DNA from: Microvelia longipes
Lineage: Eukaryota; Arthropoda; Insecta; Hemiptera; Veliidae
Reading direction: 5' to 3'
Length of the DNA: 64,000 nt
Assembly: GCA_018340805.1 (NCBI GenBank)
Contig: JACMZG010000008.1
Coordinates: 80,226,352 to 80,290,351 of the forward strand
Numbering within the stretch: the stretch's first letter is position 1; every line of letters starts with the position of its first letter. Position numbers and translations under genes: made by a program. Positions 1 to 30,794 of the stretch are shown one piece after another. The notes beneath the pieces are model-generated. The model had not been told where the DNA came from. It made no database searches and was given only the letters and a program-made list of their open reading frames with translations.

Positions 1-280
1 CTCTCCTACTCTACTACTTAATTCCCAGAAACTCTTTCAAAAATAAAAATATCCTGAAACCATTGTATAACAAAACCCGTGAAATATATACGTCAGCGTT
101 TAATAGTTATTTAGTAACTAAAAACGCGATAACTAACTGTTTTTTTTAATAATGCGTTTTTACTGATAAGCATATCGTTATATTCTCGTAGAATATATTC
201 TGTTAAGTTAAAATATTCTGTGTTATCTAGGACATTGTATTTCAAGAAAAAATATTGCAAAGGAAAACATAGCGACGCCA

Positions 281-490
281 TCTCAAATCAACTCGAGTCG
301 ATTTGAATAGACCCGAGTCGACTTGAATCGGCTCGAGTCGATCGACTCGACTTCAATCGACTCGAGTCGACTCAATCGACTCGAGTCGACTTCAATCGAC
401 TCCAAGTCGACTTTTGACCTAAATCGATTTTACGTCGATTTTTTTTTTGAGTCGACTCGTATGAAGTCGATTTAAAAAAAGTCGATTCGG
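281..490. repeat. GTCGA-rich palindromic tandem array, possible hAT-type end
   Basis: Many copies of ACTCGAGTCGA-like units, ending CGATTCGGCACATCACTA. Read inversely this begins TAGTGATGTGCCGAATCG, which resembles terminal sequence of some hAT-like elements with subterminal repeats. No second terminus found. Confidence 0.5.
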
Positions 491-502
491 CACATCACTA
501 AC

Positions 503-604
503 CTGCTGGATATTCATCATTAGCATCCATGTTCCTCATAATTGTACTATCTGACAGCTTACTCCATTTATATGTGATTCGTTTGATTTCAGCAGCCAAT
601 ACCA
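503..604 (-). other. possible exon, unknown gene
   Basis: On the minus strand a 102-nt open segment lies between a cag acceptor and a gttagt donor. It encodes VLAAEIKRITYKWSKLSDST then IMRNMDANDEYPAG. I do not recognise the peptide, and it abuts the GTCGA-rich repeat, so it may belong to a transposon. Weak call. Confidence 0.2.
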
Positions 605-1144
605 CTGTGTGGTACAAACGTCACTCAATTAGTTAATAGTTCAATGCAAACATGCAGATAACAATGTCTGGTTCATCTTCCTTCAGTATGTTTTAGAAGC
701 GTACTGACTACTGACATACTGACATAAAAAGTACGCACACTTTTCTAGAACCTTTTACTTAACGAGAAACATTTTCCCTGTTGGCTTTATTAATATTTGT
801 TTTTTACGTAAAACACATATAAGCAATACGGTTCAGTACTTTAATATGGTTTGATCAAGACTAATAAAGACGACAGTTCCTCACCTTATCTAAATTGTCT
901 GTCTAAGAAATTCACTCTTTTGAAATGATTGATTAATTTTTGGATTGTTTCATTCCAGTCCAAAAGACCGATCGGAAGTGACAGAAGTTATGAAAAATAT
1001 ACATAAACACACAAAATAACAGCGCTTTGTGCACTTCAGGGAATTTTCAAAGAAAAACATGGGTCATGGAAGAGCAGACTGGGGGGAGGCAATTTTTTTG
1101 GAGGGAGAAAGGACTTACGGATCAAGAATATATAAATATTTTGG

Positions 1145-1145
1145 G

Positions 1146-1233
<88 letters not shown>

Positions 1234-1268
1234 ATATATATATTATATATTATATATATATATATATT

Positions 1269-1304
<36 letters not shown>
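1145..1304. repeat. (TA)n array
   Basis: 160 bp of TA with occasional single-base slips. The overlapping Tyr/Ile-only reading frames are artefacts. Confidence 0.95.
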
Positions 1305-1399
1305 CAAATTTCAAAAAGATGTAAAACTCAAAGAATTGTTTGATCGTGTTGAAATTTTTGTCACATGGACTGCAATGTATGTTTAACAAGAATACATTT

Positions 1400-1620
1400 A
1401 ATTATCTGCATTACTTCCGGTTTTAATAATTGACACATAAAACAATGTAAACCAATTAAGTTTTTGGCTAATACATTTGAGAATTTGCTTATATCGTGGC
1501 AGTATGCCACTTATATAAACTAATAATATATAAAAAAGTAATATAGAAAAACAATCATGTGACCGCAAAGCGGCCAACAGCGCCGGACCTCTATATGGTT
1601 TTGCTGATTTGTTAATGACA
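1400..1620. repeat. TA-associated dispersed repeat, copy 1
   Basis: Contains GGCTAATACATTTGAGAATT, TATCGTGGCAGTATGCCACT and CGCAAAGCGGCCAACAGCGC, shared with 5140-5260, 5570-5650, 41345-41530 and 52380-52590. Confidence 0.6.
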
Positions 1621-1959
1621 ATTAATGACGACATGATATAATTATTTATTTGGGTAGCAAAACTAGACGCTATGATTGATTTTTGTTCCAAGTTTCAAAT
1701 TTCTAGTGTAAACTCTTTGAGAGATACGATGATAACAGACAAATACAGATGAAAAACTAGATAAAATTCGCTCAGGTCATAAAGATACCTAAAATTGATT
1801 CAGTTAAATTACTTTTCTTTTAACCCATTACTTTTTCCGTGAATGTCGTGGAGAAACGCCACGAAACAATATGCATAATGATTTTTTTTCGAATTTACTG
1901 AGTATTTCGTATCTTACGATTTAGTCAATAGATAGAATTTTATAAAAGTCAATAACTCG

Positions 1960-2400
1960 CAATAATGTCACAGCCAAAATTTTATTAATACAGAAATCAC
2001 TGATAAATATATTTATTGGTTTGAAATTTGGCACACATGCAGTCATCTTGTTGGACTTAATGCACATCATGTCCGACATATGTGCAAAGTTTTTGTCTCA
2101 TTATCAGCATTAGTTATTTTTTTATCAAATGACTAGTGTACGTTTAAAAAATACGAAAATCGGAAAATAATCTAATCGAGTTTAAATTCGGCACAAGTGA
2201 AATACCTTTACGTAATTAATAAAATTCGTTTCAATACGACTTAATAAGTCAAGTCGTTTCAATAAGTCTGTTTATGATTTTGTATGGTCATAAATGTTAA
2301 GCAGCATCAAGCGTGATTAGTGCCTGGATGGGTGACCGCTGGGAATAAAACGGATTTATTTACTATCTGAGGGCAAGTGAAGCGAGCGCGGACAGGAGCT
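1960..2400 (+). repeat. 5S-like dispersed repeat, copy 1
   Basis: Shares with the other copies the ATTATCAGCATTAG and AATCGGAAAATAATCTAATC segments. At 2296-2345 it has GTTAAGCAGCATC...CTGGATGGGTGACCGCTGGG, closely matching the 3' half of 5S rRNA. It ends in an AAGCGAGCGCGGACAGG-type tail about 50 bp before the first takeout exon found. Confidence 0.65.
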
Positions 2401-2452
2401 TTCAAATTAAATTGCTAAGATTTGTAGGCTACATTAACAATATTTGTTACAG

Positions 2453-11777
<9,325 letters not shown>

Positions 11778-12124
11778 TCAGCATCCAGAACATCTGTTTT
11801 CAGAATCAAAGACATAATTAGTTTCAAGAAAAGCAGGTCTTTCATCATTAAAAAAAAATATTACTTGATGTTTAAATTTACATCCAAAATCTAGCATCAA
11901 ATGTTATTTTCAAAAATTATTTATTTATAAGATAATTACTTTTTTGTTTAAATAAATAAATAAATACTAATTTAGAGTTTATTGAGTTACCTAACCTAAA
12001 TTTTGGCTAACAAACGAGATACGAGATTGTCAATAAAGTTAAATGAAATTGAAATGAAATAAATGAGGCAGCTGGGTTTACCTAAAGATTCTATACACTC
12101 AGTGTAACGTTGTATCAGATATAT

Positions 12125-12125
<1 letters not shown>

Positions 12126-12178
<53 letters not shown>
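12126..12178. repeat. (TA)n array
   Basis: Pure TA, downstream of the takeout stop. Confidence 0.95.
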
Positions 12179-12180
<2 letters not shown>

Positions 12181-13334
12181 ATCAGTCCCGCTACAAAGTG
12201 GATCATGAAATTTTAATATTAATGTTAGGATGGTTGCCTTAAGTTCACAAAAAAATAGATCTACAATTATTATAATGCAATAAATTTTACTTAGTTATTT
12301 ATCTGAATCTAAATAAATGAATGTAGTCATAAATTATATAACATATAAATACATATAAATGAACATACACATTTATTTCTATTATTGGATTAATGATATT
12401 CAGAATTTTTTGGCTGTTGTATTCTTTTGAGAAAATGATGCATTATTATACGACAATTTATACATCGTAAAAGTTTAATATGTAAAAAAAATTCCAACAG
12501 CCAACAATTTAAATAATAGATAAATGTTTTTCCAACTATATAATATTATATTATAGCAATATTATAGAAAGAATTTACTGTGGTTTTAAATTATGTATTA
12601 CCTTAATGATATTTCTCTACAATAATATATTTTTTTTAATTCAACATTGACTAAGTATAACTTGGTTTAGGTCAGGGGTGTAGCCAGGGACAATAGAAAC
12701 ACTACGACGGACAAACTTTTGGTAAATTATAGTAAATTTAGGTAAGCATTGCGTGGAATGGCAATAATTTACAAGCCACTATTGTCCGATTAGTATCGCC
12801 ACCTGCGCAAAAATATACAGTTGTTCCGCATTTAATTGGTCTTTATTGGTGTTGGTTTGATGTTCGATTATTACCAACTTTTCTTTGAAATTAAATTGTT
12901 ATAATTATAGAATGAATATAACAATTAATTATAACTTATAATTATATAATATAATATATAATAATAATATAATATAAGTCATTATTAAAGAATGATTATA
13001 ACAATTAATTATAATTTCATTAATTCAATTGATATTATAGAATGATAATTCAATTTCTCTTTATTTTTACCGTTGATACATAGGAAAAGTATTGCGTTGG
13101 CACTATAAATCCGAAACTAGAAACCTGTATCGTCAGTGTTAAATTTTTTAAGACCTCCAAAGTTGTTTTTTTTTCAAACTTGTCTGACTGGATTTGAATA
13201 AATGTCCACTATCCTCGTAGCTCCCCAAGTTGATATTGCTCATCGTGAACAAATAATGTGCTAAGTTTCCAAAGAGATACCTTACCCTCCTCTTGTTCCT
13301 TAAGAGATACTTAGATGAGGAATACATCAGCTCT

Positions 13335-14370
13335 TATCATACCTGGGTTCCGGGGACTAGACGTTACAGCGAGCTATTTGGTTAACACTTCTTGTATGTA
13401 TAATGACTGTATAGGTAGCTATTTTAGTATAGCTAGTGAGAGAGGTGGGGTAATATTCTCGAGTCTCCAGCAACCAATAACCGAGAGGGGCTCGTCTCTA
13501 TACGATATTATTTCATATCATAATAATATCAATATCACCGTCAATCAAACATCAAATTAGTGTTTTGGAAATAATTAACAACCTACACTTACTTCTTCCA
13601 AAATATTTTGATTTTTCAATTATTTATTAATTATGTAGTTTTATAATTACCGCAAAAAAGAAGATTATTTCATTTAAAACATTTAAAAAAAGAAATTACA
13701 CAATTCAAAAGCCTAACCAAGGAGAAAAAATAAATTTGCGTTTAAACTTCCTTATGCAGATAAGAACTGAGAAACTCACACACAACAACAAAAATGAAGA
13801 CACAACAACAAGACATTTCTTTTACTGAATCAAAGTAAAAAATAAAATATAAAAGTCATCAGACATCAAGTTGTCTCTTCATTCATTGATTCAAAGTAAA
13901 ATAATAGAGACAGGCGATAGAAGTCATTAAAAATCGAACCATAATGTAATATGAAGCAATGTATAATTTACAATAAAATACAATCACATACAGAGAGAAG
14001 AAAACAATTGATTTCAGTTCTATACAATTCAATTACTTTAAATTTATTAACTATATACATAAAGATACAAAAAATATATTAACACGCAAAAATCGGAGAA
14101 CTAGACAAATACGATGATCAATTGATTAATATCAATATATTAATTAATTAAGATGATAATTAAAAGACAAGTCGCTTTGCGAGGTAAAATAAGGGAAGAA
14201 CTGTAAAATGTGAAGGGGTAGAATAGAAAGAGCTTGTGGTTGACGAGGTGGGGGGACTGGAATCTTATAACTATATTCCATCTCACTACGAGTTGAAACA
14301 ACTAATATAAGTGTTAACCAAATGGCTTCGCTACAACGTCTAGTGATCCGTGGTACCATAAATAAACATT
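13335..14370. repeat. long inverted repeat, about 1 kb span
   Basis: GACTAGACGTTACAGCGAGC then TTTGGTTAACACTT at 13358-13390 is matched on the opposite strand by 14295-14350 (AAGTGTTAACCAAA ... CGCTACAACGTCTAGTGA). The spacer is AT-rich with no recognisable domain. Short ORFs in both arms arise from the inverted sequence. Confidence 0.45.
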
Positions 14371-15603
14371 GGTGACGTCGTTTTAGATTGTTCAAAATAA
14401 TTACAATTTCTCGTAAATATGGCATTATTTTTCGACCATTTCGTCTTAAATTATGTAAAATGAAATTAAAATAAGTAGTTATTATTATCTATCACAAATA
14501 TTCTTTAAATATCTGTGTTGTAAAAAGTGATTTTAAGTGACATCAATAAAATACCAGCCATTTGTTTCCAAAAAGGGTTGTAGAGGGATGGGAATCTCTA
14601 GTCTACCTCAAGGGAGACCTCTGGTACTCACTGGAAACTGTCTTCTAGACTCCTTATCACTGTGTTATTCCACATAAGTAAACCCTTTGAGTAATAGTCT
14701 GTTTGTAAGTTTTATTTCATTAACAGAATTTTATTAACAGATGATTAAGCATTAGTGCTTAAATAAGTAGTTTCCGTCTCTACGACTGCTATATCTGAAC
14801 ACGGTTGGACCTGTTTCGGCTTTTGTTAGATCTACATCTCCTGGGAAGAGATTGGGAACTACCAACTATCTAACAATACACTCCTAATCGAAGGAAGTCA
14901 ATAATCATTCTGTAATAAGCCTAAACCTGAAATCAGGTTCCGAAGTATATTATCTACTTTAATACTATATCATGACCTGATTATGCAGAAGGTTAAAATT
15001 TTCCGCTAATCATATAACTTATAAATTGAATTCCATTATTGAAACAATTTTTTAATTTTCTATCTATTAAACTATACATCTTCGTCTGCAATAGATTGTG
15101 TATCAGCGATAGTAAAATGTTTACAAATATTAATAATAATATATACAATAGTAGTAATCATGATAAAATTATATGAATAGTAAACGCTCCAGAAGATATT
15201 TTTTTCCTGCTGATATTTCATAAAATGATAGCTTTATCCATTCATAGAGATATATTACTAGAGAGGGCACACCCTATGTCAATACATTAAGAGGCTTGAA
15301 AAATCTCTTTGGGCTCTTAGGGACTCTGTGTAACCTCATTAAAACCTTCGTTAAAAGGGTATTAGAGTTATTATTTTTGGTGTCTTGTTTTGTATTTTAA
15401 TCTTAACATTACATTAGTAACTTAGTAAATTTTGTACTGTTAATTAAATTATAGTCGAAGCTTTCTTTTTCGATGTTGCAAAATTTAATTCTCTCTAGTA
15501 ACAATCTCTTCATGTTTCACATCACTGATTCAATTGAATAAAATTATATGTATTTTATGTATTTCACATCATTGTATTATATGTATTACCGGCTACTAGA
15601 AAA

Positions 15604-24309
<8,706 letters not shown>

Positions 24310-27300
24310 ATGAAACGAAGACTTTTTAAAAATTTAACCGTCAGAAAAAAAGTAAATAAAACTATAAAAATAATGAAACATCACAATTTTAAAGGATATA
24401 AGTTAATTTTGAAAATGCTTGGGCTCAATACAAACTTGACCGAGGAAAGTCTATTAAACAAATCGATAACATATCTCGTAATTACTTTTTCATTTTTATT
24501 TATGATAAATTCTGCAACACTGTTACTACAAAGGAATTCAACAATGGATCGAGTGGTCGCTGCTATTTCCTTCGCCGATTCCTCAACGCATATAACTTGC
24601 TTTCTGTTGTTAAACTTTAAGATAAAGGATTTATCAAAGTTGATGGAAAAATTTAAGTTCTGCGATTTCAGAATTTACAGCAAAATAATGAAAATAAAGT
24701 TTGTATTCAACTCAATTTTCGTTACATGGGTAGCATGGGTAGCCATGCAACCATTAGTGACAATGGAATTGGTAGATATGTTTCCATTAAATTTACCATG
24801 GAATACTAAAACTATATCTGGATATATATTCAGCATCATTATACAAGAAATTTACTTGATTTGTATAGCCACTCCTGTTTTTTGTGTTATAATTAATTTG
24901 AATTTTGAAATATTATTATGCTTGGCGTGTAATTATGTACAAATGATAAAATCGGCTAAGAAATTAAGATTTGCAGATATTGTTTCAATCAAGGATTATC
25001 ATGAGAAATATATTTCTTTTGCAAGGTAAGGTTTTAATTAAGGAAAATATTTGAATGTATTTAATAAATTAATATATAATCCAAGTAAGAAAACTCCTAT
25101 ACTAACCTATGTAAATGATTCAGACATCTGCTGATAGCTCAAAAATATAAAAAACGCTGAAATAGGAATAACTGCGTAAGGGCCCTCCAGGATTTACCTT
25201 TATTTTGTTTTATTTTATTAGCAATACAGATAATTTAAGGTGACTTACTTTTTTAGTGTTTTTTTACATTAATATGTACGCTTTAATTAAGAAATTAACA
25301 GACAAATGTTGATTGCCTTAAACATAAATTAAAATTTTGATAACTAGAATTACATTTAAAAACTTTAGGTTAATTATTCTTAAATTACCAATAAAAATTA
25401 ATATTTGATGAGAAAAAATTCTTATTACTTGCAAAAATATAAAAATTTGAGCAGTGCACACTAAAAATAAAAGTAATATTAAATGCTCATTTTAAATAAT
25501 TTAAACAAACCTAGAATTTAAAGATTCATTTAAACCTCTAGTAATTGTGACAAAATATATATTTCCTACAAAAATTTAAAAAAAATGTATACTAACAAGT
25601 AAAAAGCGACGCATTAAAAACAAAAATGTCGAGTACCGTAAATAGTTTATTTACATTTAAAAGGGTAAAACAAGATGGCTGCGCCCATACAAAAAATTGA
25701 GCCAACTTCCTGGTGGACAAAACAGGAATTACAATCTCATTGTGTCCACTAGGAAGTTGGCTCAATTATTCGTGTGGACGCAGCAATATTTTTTTACCCT
25801 TCTAAATATAAAAAAACTATTTACAGTACTCGACATTATTGTTATTAATGCTTTGCAAATGCAATTTTTGTCGGACATGACATATATGTCTTGTCCAACA
25901 AAAATCACATTTGTATACCTACTTGGTTTTATATATTACTTTAGTGTCAAGTTACTGTCTCTGGAATTAATTCTGAATTATTAATTCCTCTCATAAGGGG
26001 ATAAAAGTACAATTTACTTCTTACATACAGCAAAGTACCGAGTTTTCCGATATTTATAATTAGTTAGGATATTAATGAGGGATGTATCTGAGGTACCTTA
26101 GAACTTCTGACTTTATTCCTTGGCTTGAGAATGTCATGCTTACTCAAAGGTTGTATTACTTCAGTCTCGCTATTCTCGACCTCAGAATAATAAAGTAAAT
26201 TATTGTCTAGGATAACTATAACTACTACTCAATTTTCAATTTCAAGGAGTCTTGAGGCTATTCATAGGTAAGCCTTTCTTCTTAACAAAATTAATACTGA
26301 TTTAGCAGTATGTTTCACTAAATCTTGATTTAGTTTATATTTCATTAAAGTGTATCTATAGGTTCCAAAAAGTACACAAAACTTTAACTCGTGATCATAA
26401 AAAACGTCCAACAACAACTGATTTGAAAAATACGAATCGTCGTACCTATATTTAATTTTAATCTACACTTGAGAACAAAGTTGAAGTAAATAGGATATGT
26501 ATGTAGTACCGCACATTAAGGGACCTCATAACATTTATAGTTAGTTGGTACAAAGTCATCCAAGAGATGTCATATCGACTTCGTAAAGCGGAGTGGAGTA
26601 ATACTCAATATACAAAAACCGACACGTCCCTCCAAAAATAATTTATTACATAAAAAAAGCCGAGCCGGCTTTCGGCAATAATGCCATCAACAGTGCCGGT
26701 GAGTTAAGTGCAGGCGTCTAACAGACGCTCCAAAAACTCCAGCCTGAATGATGAGATATCATTTGGTTCTCATACATCACCCTAGGCCGTATCTATTTTT
26801 GTTTAAGAAGACATTGCATACAAGCATGTTCTCCTACTAAAAATGAACATGGCATATCTAATGGTAGGAACTAAGGGTATACTCCATGCTGTTATAAATC
26901 TTGTGGCACTATAAGAGACGTCCATATCAATCTAAACAAACTTTAACACCGGCTTTGATACAACCCCACATAACTAATTAAAGATTGGACGGCCACCCAT
27001 TCAAATATTGACCACGCCTTATAATTTTATATTATATGATCAAATAAGACAGTTCATACCTCAACAAATAGTGGTAAAATATGTAGGCCATTGTAGCAAT
27101 TAGTCTTGCATGCCAGACAAGCGTTGCGATCAATAATTTCTGTTTAAAATTAAGCTTCAATTATAGTTAATTTATAGTTATAATATAAAGCTGTACTTAA
27201 TTTAATTTCAGAGATAGAGACAGCGTAAGAGATCTCGTACCAAATTTGATATTACCTCTGATTGTGTGCTTCGTGGTGGAAGGATGTGTTACGGCTTTTA

Positions 27301-30300
27301 AATTGTCGAGGGTATCCTAATTTATTTTATTTAATCGATTAATTTATATTTAAGGAATTATTTTTTTAGAGTTTGAGAGTAAATTCCTTCGACCAGTTTC
27401 TACTTACTAAGTTACTTTCAAAGGTCTAGAAAATATCCTAGGTAGCAGTAACAAGAGTATATACATTTTGAGTGTAACAGTTGCCACTCTTATCAGAGGT
27501 GGTTCGCGAAGAGGTTATTCCTGATGATCCACAAAACTCTAAACGAGTATTATTATTATTACAGGACGTTACAATGGATGATGTGATATCGGATGGAATA
27601 CTAGTCCTGACAGCGTTAACTCCGAGTTGCTCCATGTGTTTTCTGTGTCAACACATTCTCAATCTGGTGAGAAAATACTTTCAAATGTAAAAATTAATCA
27701 ACAAATTTTATTGCATTACGTCATCTAACTCGCTTCGCTCGTCCTCAAACAAATATGTACGTTATATTCCCAGGGATCACCCATCTAAGCTCTGATCACG
27801 CTTAATGCTGCTTAGCATTTATAATATGAACTCGCTCGATGCATTACATTATCTAATAAAAGATAAACTAGCTTTATTGAAATGAAATTTAGAATACTTG
27901 TTTATTGTATAATGCGATAAACTTATACAAAATTTCAACTTATTAAGATTATTGTTTTTTTCATTTTTAACAATTAAAAGAAATATGCATATGCTATTTG
28001 ATCAAAATTAAAGTAATGCTGATAATGAGATGAAACAGCATAGTTTTTGGTCCTATAAATGACTGCGAGCTAAGTGTCGAATCGATTGGAAATGCATTTC
28101 CAAAATTTTTATTTCCAGTTAAAGACGTCATAAAAAATATTTACCGAATAGCACAACTGGATCTACAGACTAATAATAAAATCTCTAGGAAACCCACAAT
28201 GTGAATTACAATCATGCACAATGACAGACAACTTTGAAAAAAACATTTAGAAGTTCTTAAAACACTTGAAACTGATAACTTGGGTGAGCTCCCGGTTTTG
28301 AATTGTTACTGCAAACACTTTACCTTTGCTTTATATGAAAGATGAATTGAAGAAGAAGAAATGAGGAAAACTCATAATCATAAAATATCTCTATTCACCA
28401 TAAATTATTACTAATCTCGAGCCCTAGTATCACACACCTATGATCATTTTAAAGACAGTAAAATATTAACAGGAAGAAGATCTGGGTAGAACTATAAGTT
28501 CATTAGACTGGTATCAACTGAGCCCTAAAAACAGGAAAGATTACCATCTCCTACTCGGAACTGTTACAAATACCAGAGAGATCAAAGCTGTTAAAATCAT
28601 ACCTCTTAATAATGAAACAGCCCTCAACGTACGTATGACATTATCTATTATTATAAACAAATGCAAAACATTACAAAAATACAGGCACCAAAATTAAAGT
28701 ATACAAACATTTAGTAAAGACCTGGCTATTAGCCGTCGGCCGGGGTTGGTTCTGCAATACTCAGAAATTTTTTTTAAAAATACATAAAGAAATATAATAA
28801 CTAACATCCAATAAATTAATTAATTAATTTGTAAACTAAAAAATAAGTTCATATAATAAAAGAACATATACACCTATACATACACACACACTAATACACA
28901 TACTAATAAGTTGGGAGGCATCATGATCCGAAATAGCTAAAAAACAATTGACATTCAAAAATCATGCTGGAATGAAATTATCTATTTGTTAAATTAATAA
29001 AAGTTGAAACGAAGATATGTGACGAACAATACAACGTAATTACGTAAATTTACTTAGTTTTCTGAATAGATCATGGAGTTACTTAAAACTAATAAAACTT
29101 TAAAAATTTATTTTTACCTAAAATTTTAGTATTAAGTTAATTAATTATTTTAAAATTAAGTCCCAGTCAAGGAACTTATATAAAGGGGAAGGAACATATC
29201 ATGCTTTGACAATGGAAAAAGGTGTCGCCAAACCCCACCGCTATTCCTTGGGGCACTTGAAGCACTACTGCATCCTTCCTATCATCAGGTTATAAACATG
29301 TCCAGTAAAACTTTAATTCTTTATTATTGTGTAGAGATTAATTGTACAGTAAACGTACTTTACATTAAAACTTACTTTGTTTAAGATTATAAAGTTATGA
29401 ATCCTATAAGAAAATAAAATATTACTAGAATTAAAGTTTGTTGACATTAAGCGTGTTAGATCTTAAAAGTGAAAAACACTTTATACGCTTCTCCAATAGT
29501 TTTAAACTCTATATGAGACAAGTTGATCAATTAATCAAAGTAAGGGGAGGGAACGCTTCTTATCGCAGAGCTTCGAGTGCCTTTTCCTCCCAGTATATCT
29601 CTTGTCTAGGCACTCGGTTTCGGCACCGGTGGTCCGGGTTTTGCAGCCCGGGCTATGTTCTTAGATTATTACTTCTTGTATTCCAAAATTTCCCTAACTT
29701 CAGTTAATTCTTAGAGGATAGTATATGAAACCCACCTGAGGTGGTTTCCGAAAGGCGAATACCCTGATTGGTCAAAAGGCCCTAAAACAGGCCTGATTGT
29801 ATTTTATTTATTTTATTTATATCTCTTGTTCTTTTCTTCCTCGAGTTAATATAAACATATATCTGTCTTTTAAACAGTAATTACATACCTTAGACTTTTA
29901 AATTTTAATTCCTGATTTTTTATTTTTTATCAAATATTTTCACTCAATTATTTTTTATATTGAGATTTTAATTCTTGTTATTGCTCTTTATTTCTTTATT
30001 AGTTGACAAACAGGCCAAATGGCATAATTTACAAAGTTTGAATGATAACCATTACTTTAAAGAGATATTAAATAAAAAAATTAAACATAAATAAAATCGT
30101 CACACAAAGAAAAATTAAAAAGTATGTAAATAAATCAAACGATGAGTTTTGTTTTCCTTATTGTTTTCCTGATACTGGCAGGAACAGTCACTTGAAGCCC
30201 TGAGTTGATAAGAGGCTTTCTCTCTTTTGATAAGAACTTCCCCATTTTTAATAATTAGATTAAAATGGATTATAGTTCACAATAAAAACAGCGAATCAAT

Positions 30301-30528
30301 TATATATCTCAGCCAACTCTGTGGCCATCTTCAAGCTTTTGAACATAAATCTTAAAAAATATTCATATCACAATTAACTAAAATAGAAACATACAAATTT
30401 AAAGACTACTTGATCTCCATTTTCAATTCACCTTGCTTGGGGTCATTATAATACAACTTCATCTCTTTCAGGTCATTAAAACATTTATATCTTACTACAC
30501 ATTTCTGAAAACTATGGAGAAAATGTAA
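24310..30528 (+). CDS. odorant receptor (7tm_6 family), cluster member B
   Basis: Exons: 24310-25025, 27212-27311, 27565-27666, 28473-28628 and 30472-30528 (TAA). Phases are 2,0,0,0 and the product is 376 residues. Exon 1 carries the HNFKGYKL..LGLNTNLTEE motif, four hydrophobic segments and LPWNTKT. Exon 2 encodes LILPLIVCFVVEGCVTAF, exon 3 GILVLTALTPSCSMCFLCQ and exon 5 VIKTFISYYTFLKTMEKM. The last exon is 6 nt shorter than in the other three genes, so the protein ends EKM instead of EK(I/L)SM. Intron 2 is only 253 bp. A second in-frame Met at 24373 could also start the protein, but the upstream ATG is preceded by the same AATTTTCTAAA string as member C, so it is preferred. Exon 4 is about 95% identical to member A at nucleotide level, and the similarity continues into the donor site. 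An intact reading frame suggests a functional receptor; ligand unknown. Confidence 0.92.
25611..25851. mobile_element. 241-bp foldback element
   Basis: GCATTAAAAACAAAAATGTC at the left pairs imperfectly with the GACATT..TTAATGC end at the right. Inner arms TTGAGCCAACTTCCTGGTGG and CCACTAGGAAGTTGGCTCAA also pair. A smaller hairpin follows at 25867-25905. It lies in OR-B intron 1. Confidence 0.6.
26640..26960. repeat. GC-richer island of unknown origin
   Basis: Stands out from the AT-rich intron (GCCGAGCCGGCTTTCGGCAA and following). No ORF or recognised domain. Probably a transposon fragment; in OR-B intron 1. Confidence 0.3.
26985..27025 (-). repeat. 5S-like repeat fragment
   Basis: ACGGCCACCCATTCAAATAT then TGACCACGCC matches the same block on the minus strand. 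In OR-B intron 1, about 190 bp before exon 2. Confidence 0.4.
27720..28335 (-). repeat. 5S-like dispersed repeat, copy 4
   Basis: Minus orientation; the 5S-like block is at 27768-27817 (CAGGGATCACCCATCTAAGC ... AATGCTGCTTAGC). It fills most of OR-B intron 3, beginning about 55 bp after the exon 3 donor. Confidence 0.65.
29530..29800. repeat. GC-richer island of unknown origin
   Basis: Contains CTAGGCACTCGGTTTCGGCA and CCTGAGGTGGTTTCCGAAAG. No domain recognised in its ORF. In OR-B intron 4; likely a transposon fragment. Confidence 0.3.
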
Positions 30529-30794
30529 AATGCAGCAAGAAATTAAATCAAAACAACAACGAATCAGATCGCATAGTCATCATCAGTTAGCATTGCTGTG
30601 TAGTGTGAACAAACAATAGAGTTAACAATTAATATTACTTTAGTAATTAAAAAATGAAACCAAAAGTAATGTGAATTTTCAAACTAATGAGTTACCAATC
30701 TGTTTACCCTCAATTCATGGAATCTTAATCAGGTAATACGTTTGCACTTTTATGAGATTCAAATCGAGTTTGGTGCTGGTATTATTCAGATAAT

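Larger units (their letters stand above)
1..2452. other. 5' flank, no convincing gene
   Basis: Holds the GTCGA array, a (TA)n array, a copy of the TA-associated repeat family and a 5S-like repeat. The signal-peptide exon of the takeout gene was sought here and not found. Confidence 0.6.
11778..15603. other. intergenic, takeout to OR-A
   Basis: AT-rich, with a (TA)n array at 12126-12178, a 5S-family fragment, the 13335-14370 inverted repeat and a repeat fragment at 15243-15360. No supported gene; the promoter of OR-A presumably lies at its right end. Confidence 0.6.

Noticed and set aside
529..580. Candidate takeout signal-peptide exon (MFLIIVLSDSLLHLYVI)
   Set aside because: No donor in the required phase 1, and the peptide is a weak signal sequence.
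1029..1307. Open frames rich in Tyr-Ile on both strands (also at 10974-11299, 21122-21496, 23136-23342, 40998-41309, 47973-48203, 51601-51888)
   Set aside because: They are translations of (TA)n arrays, which lack stop codons in some frames; no other coding evidence.
2296..2345. Functional 5S rRNA gene
   Set aside because: Only about 50 bp of 5S-like sequence, embedded in a dispersed repeat, with no 5' half.
13315..13560. 81-codon plus-strand ORF
   Set aside because: Lies in one arm of an inverted repeat, has no recognised domain, and its mirror arm gives a different ORF at 14144-14425.
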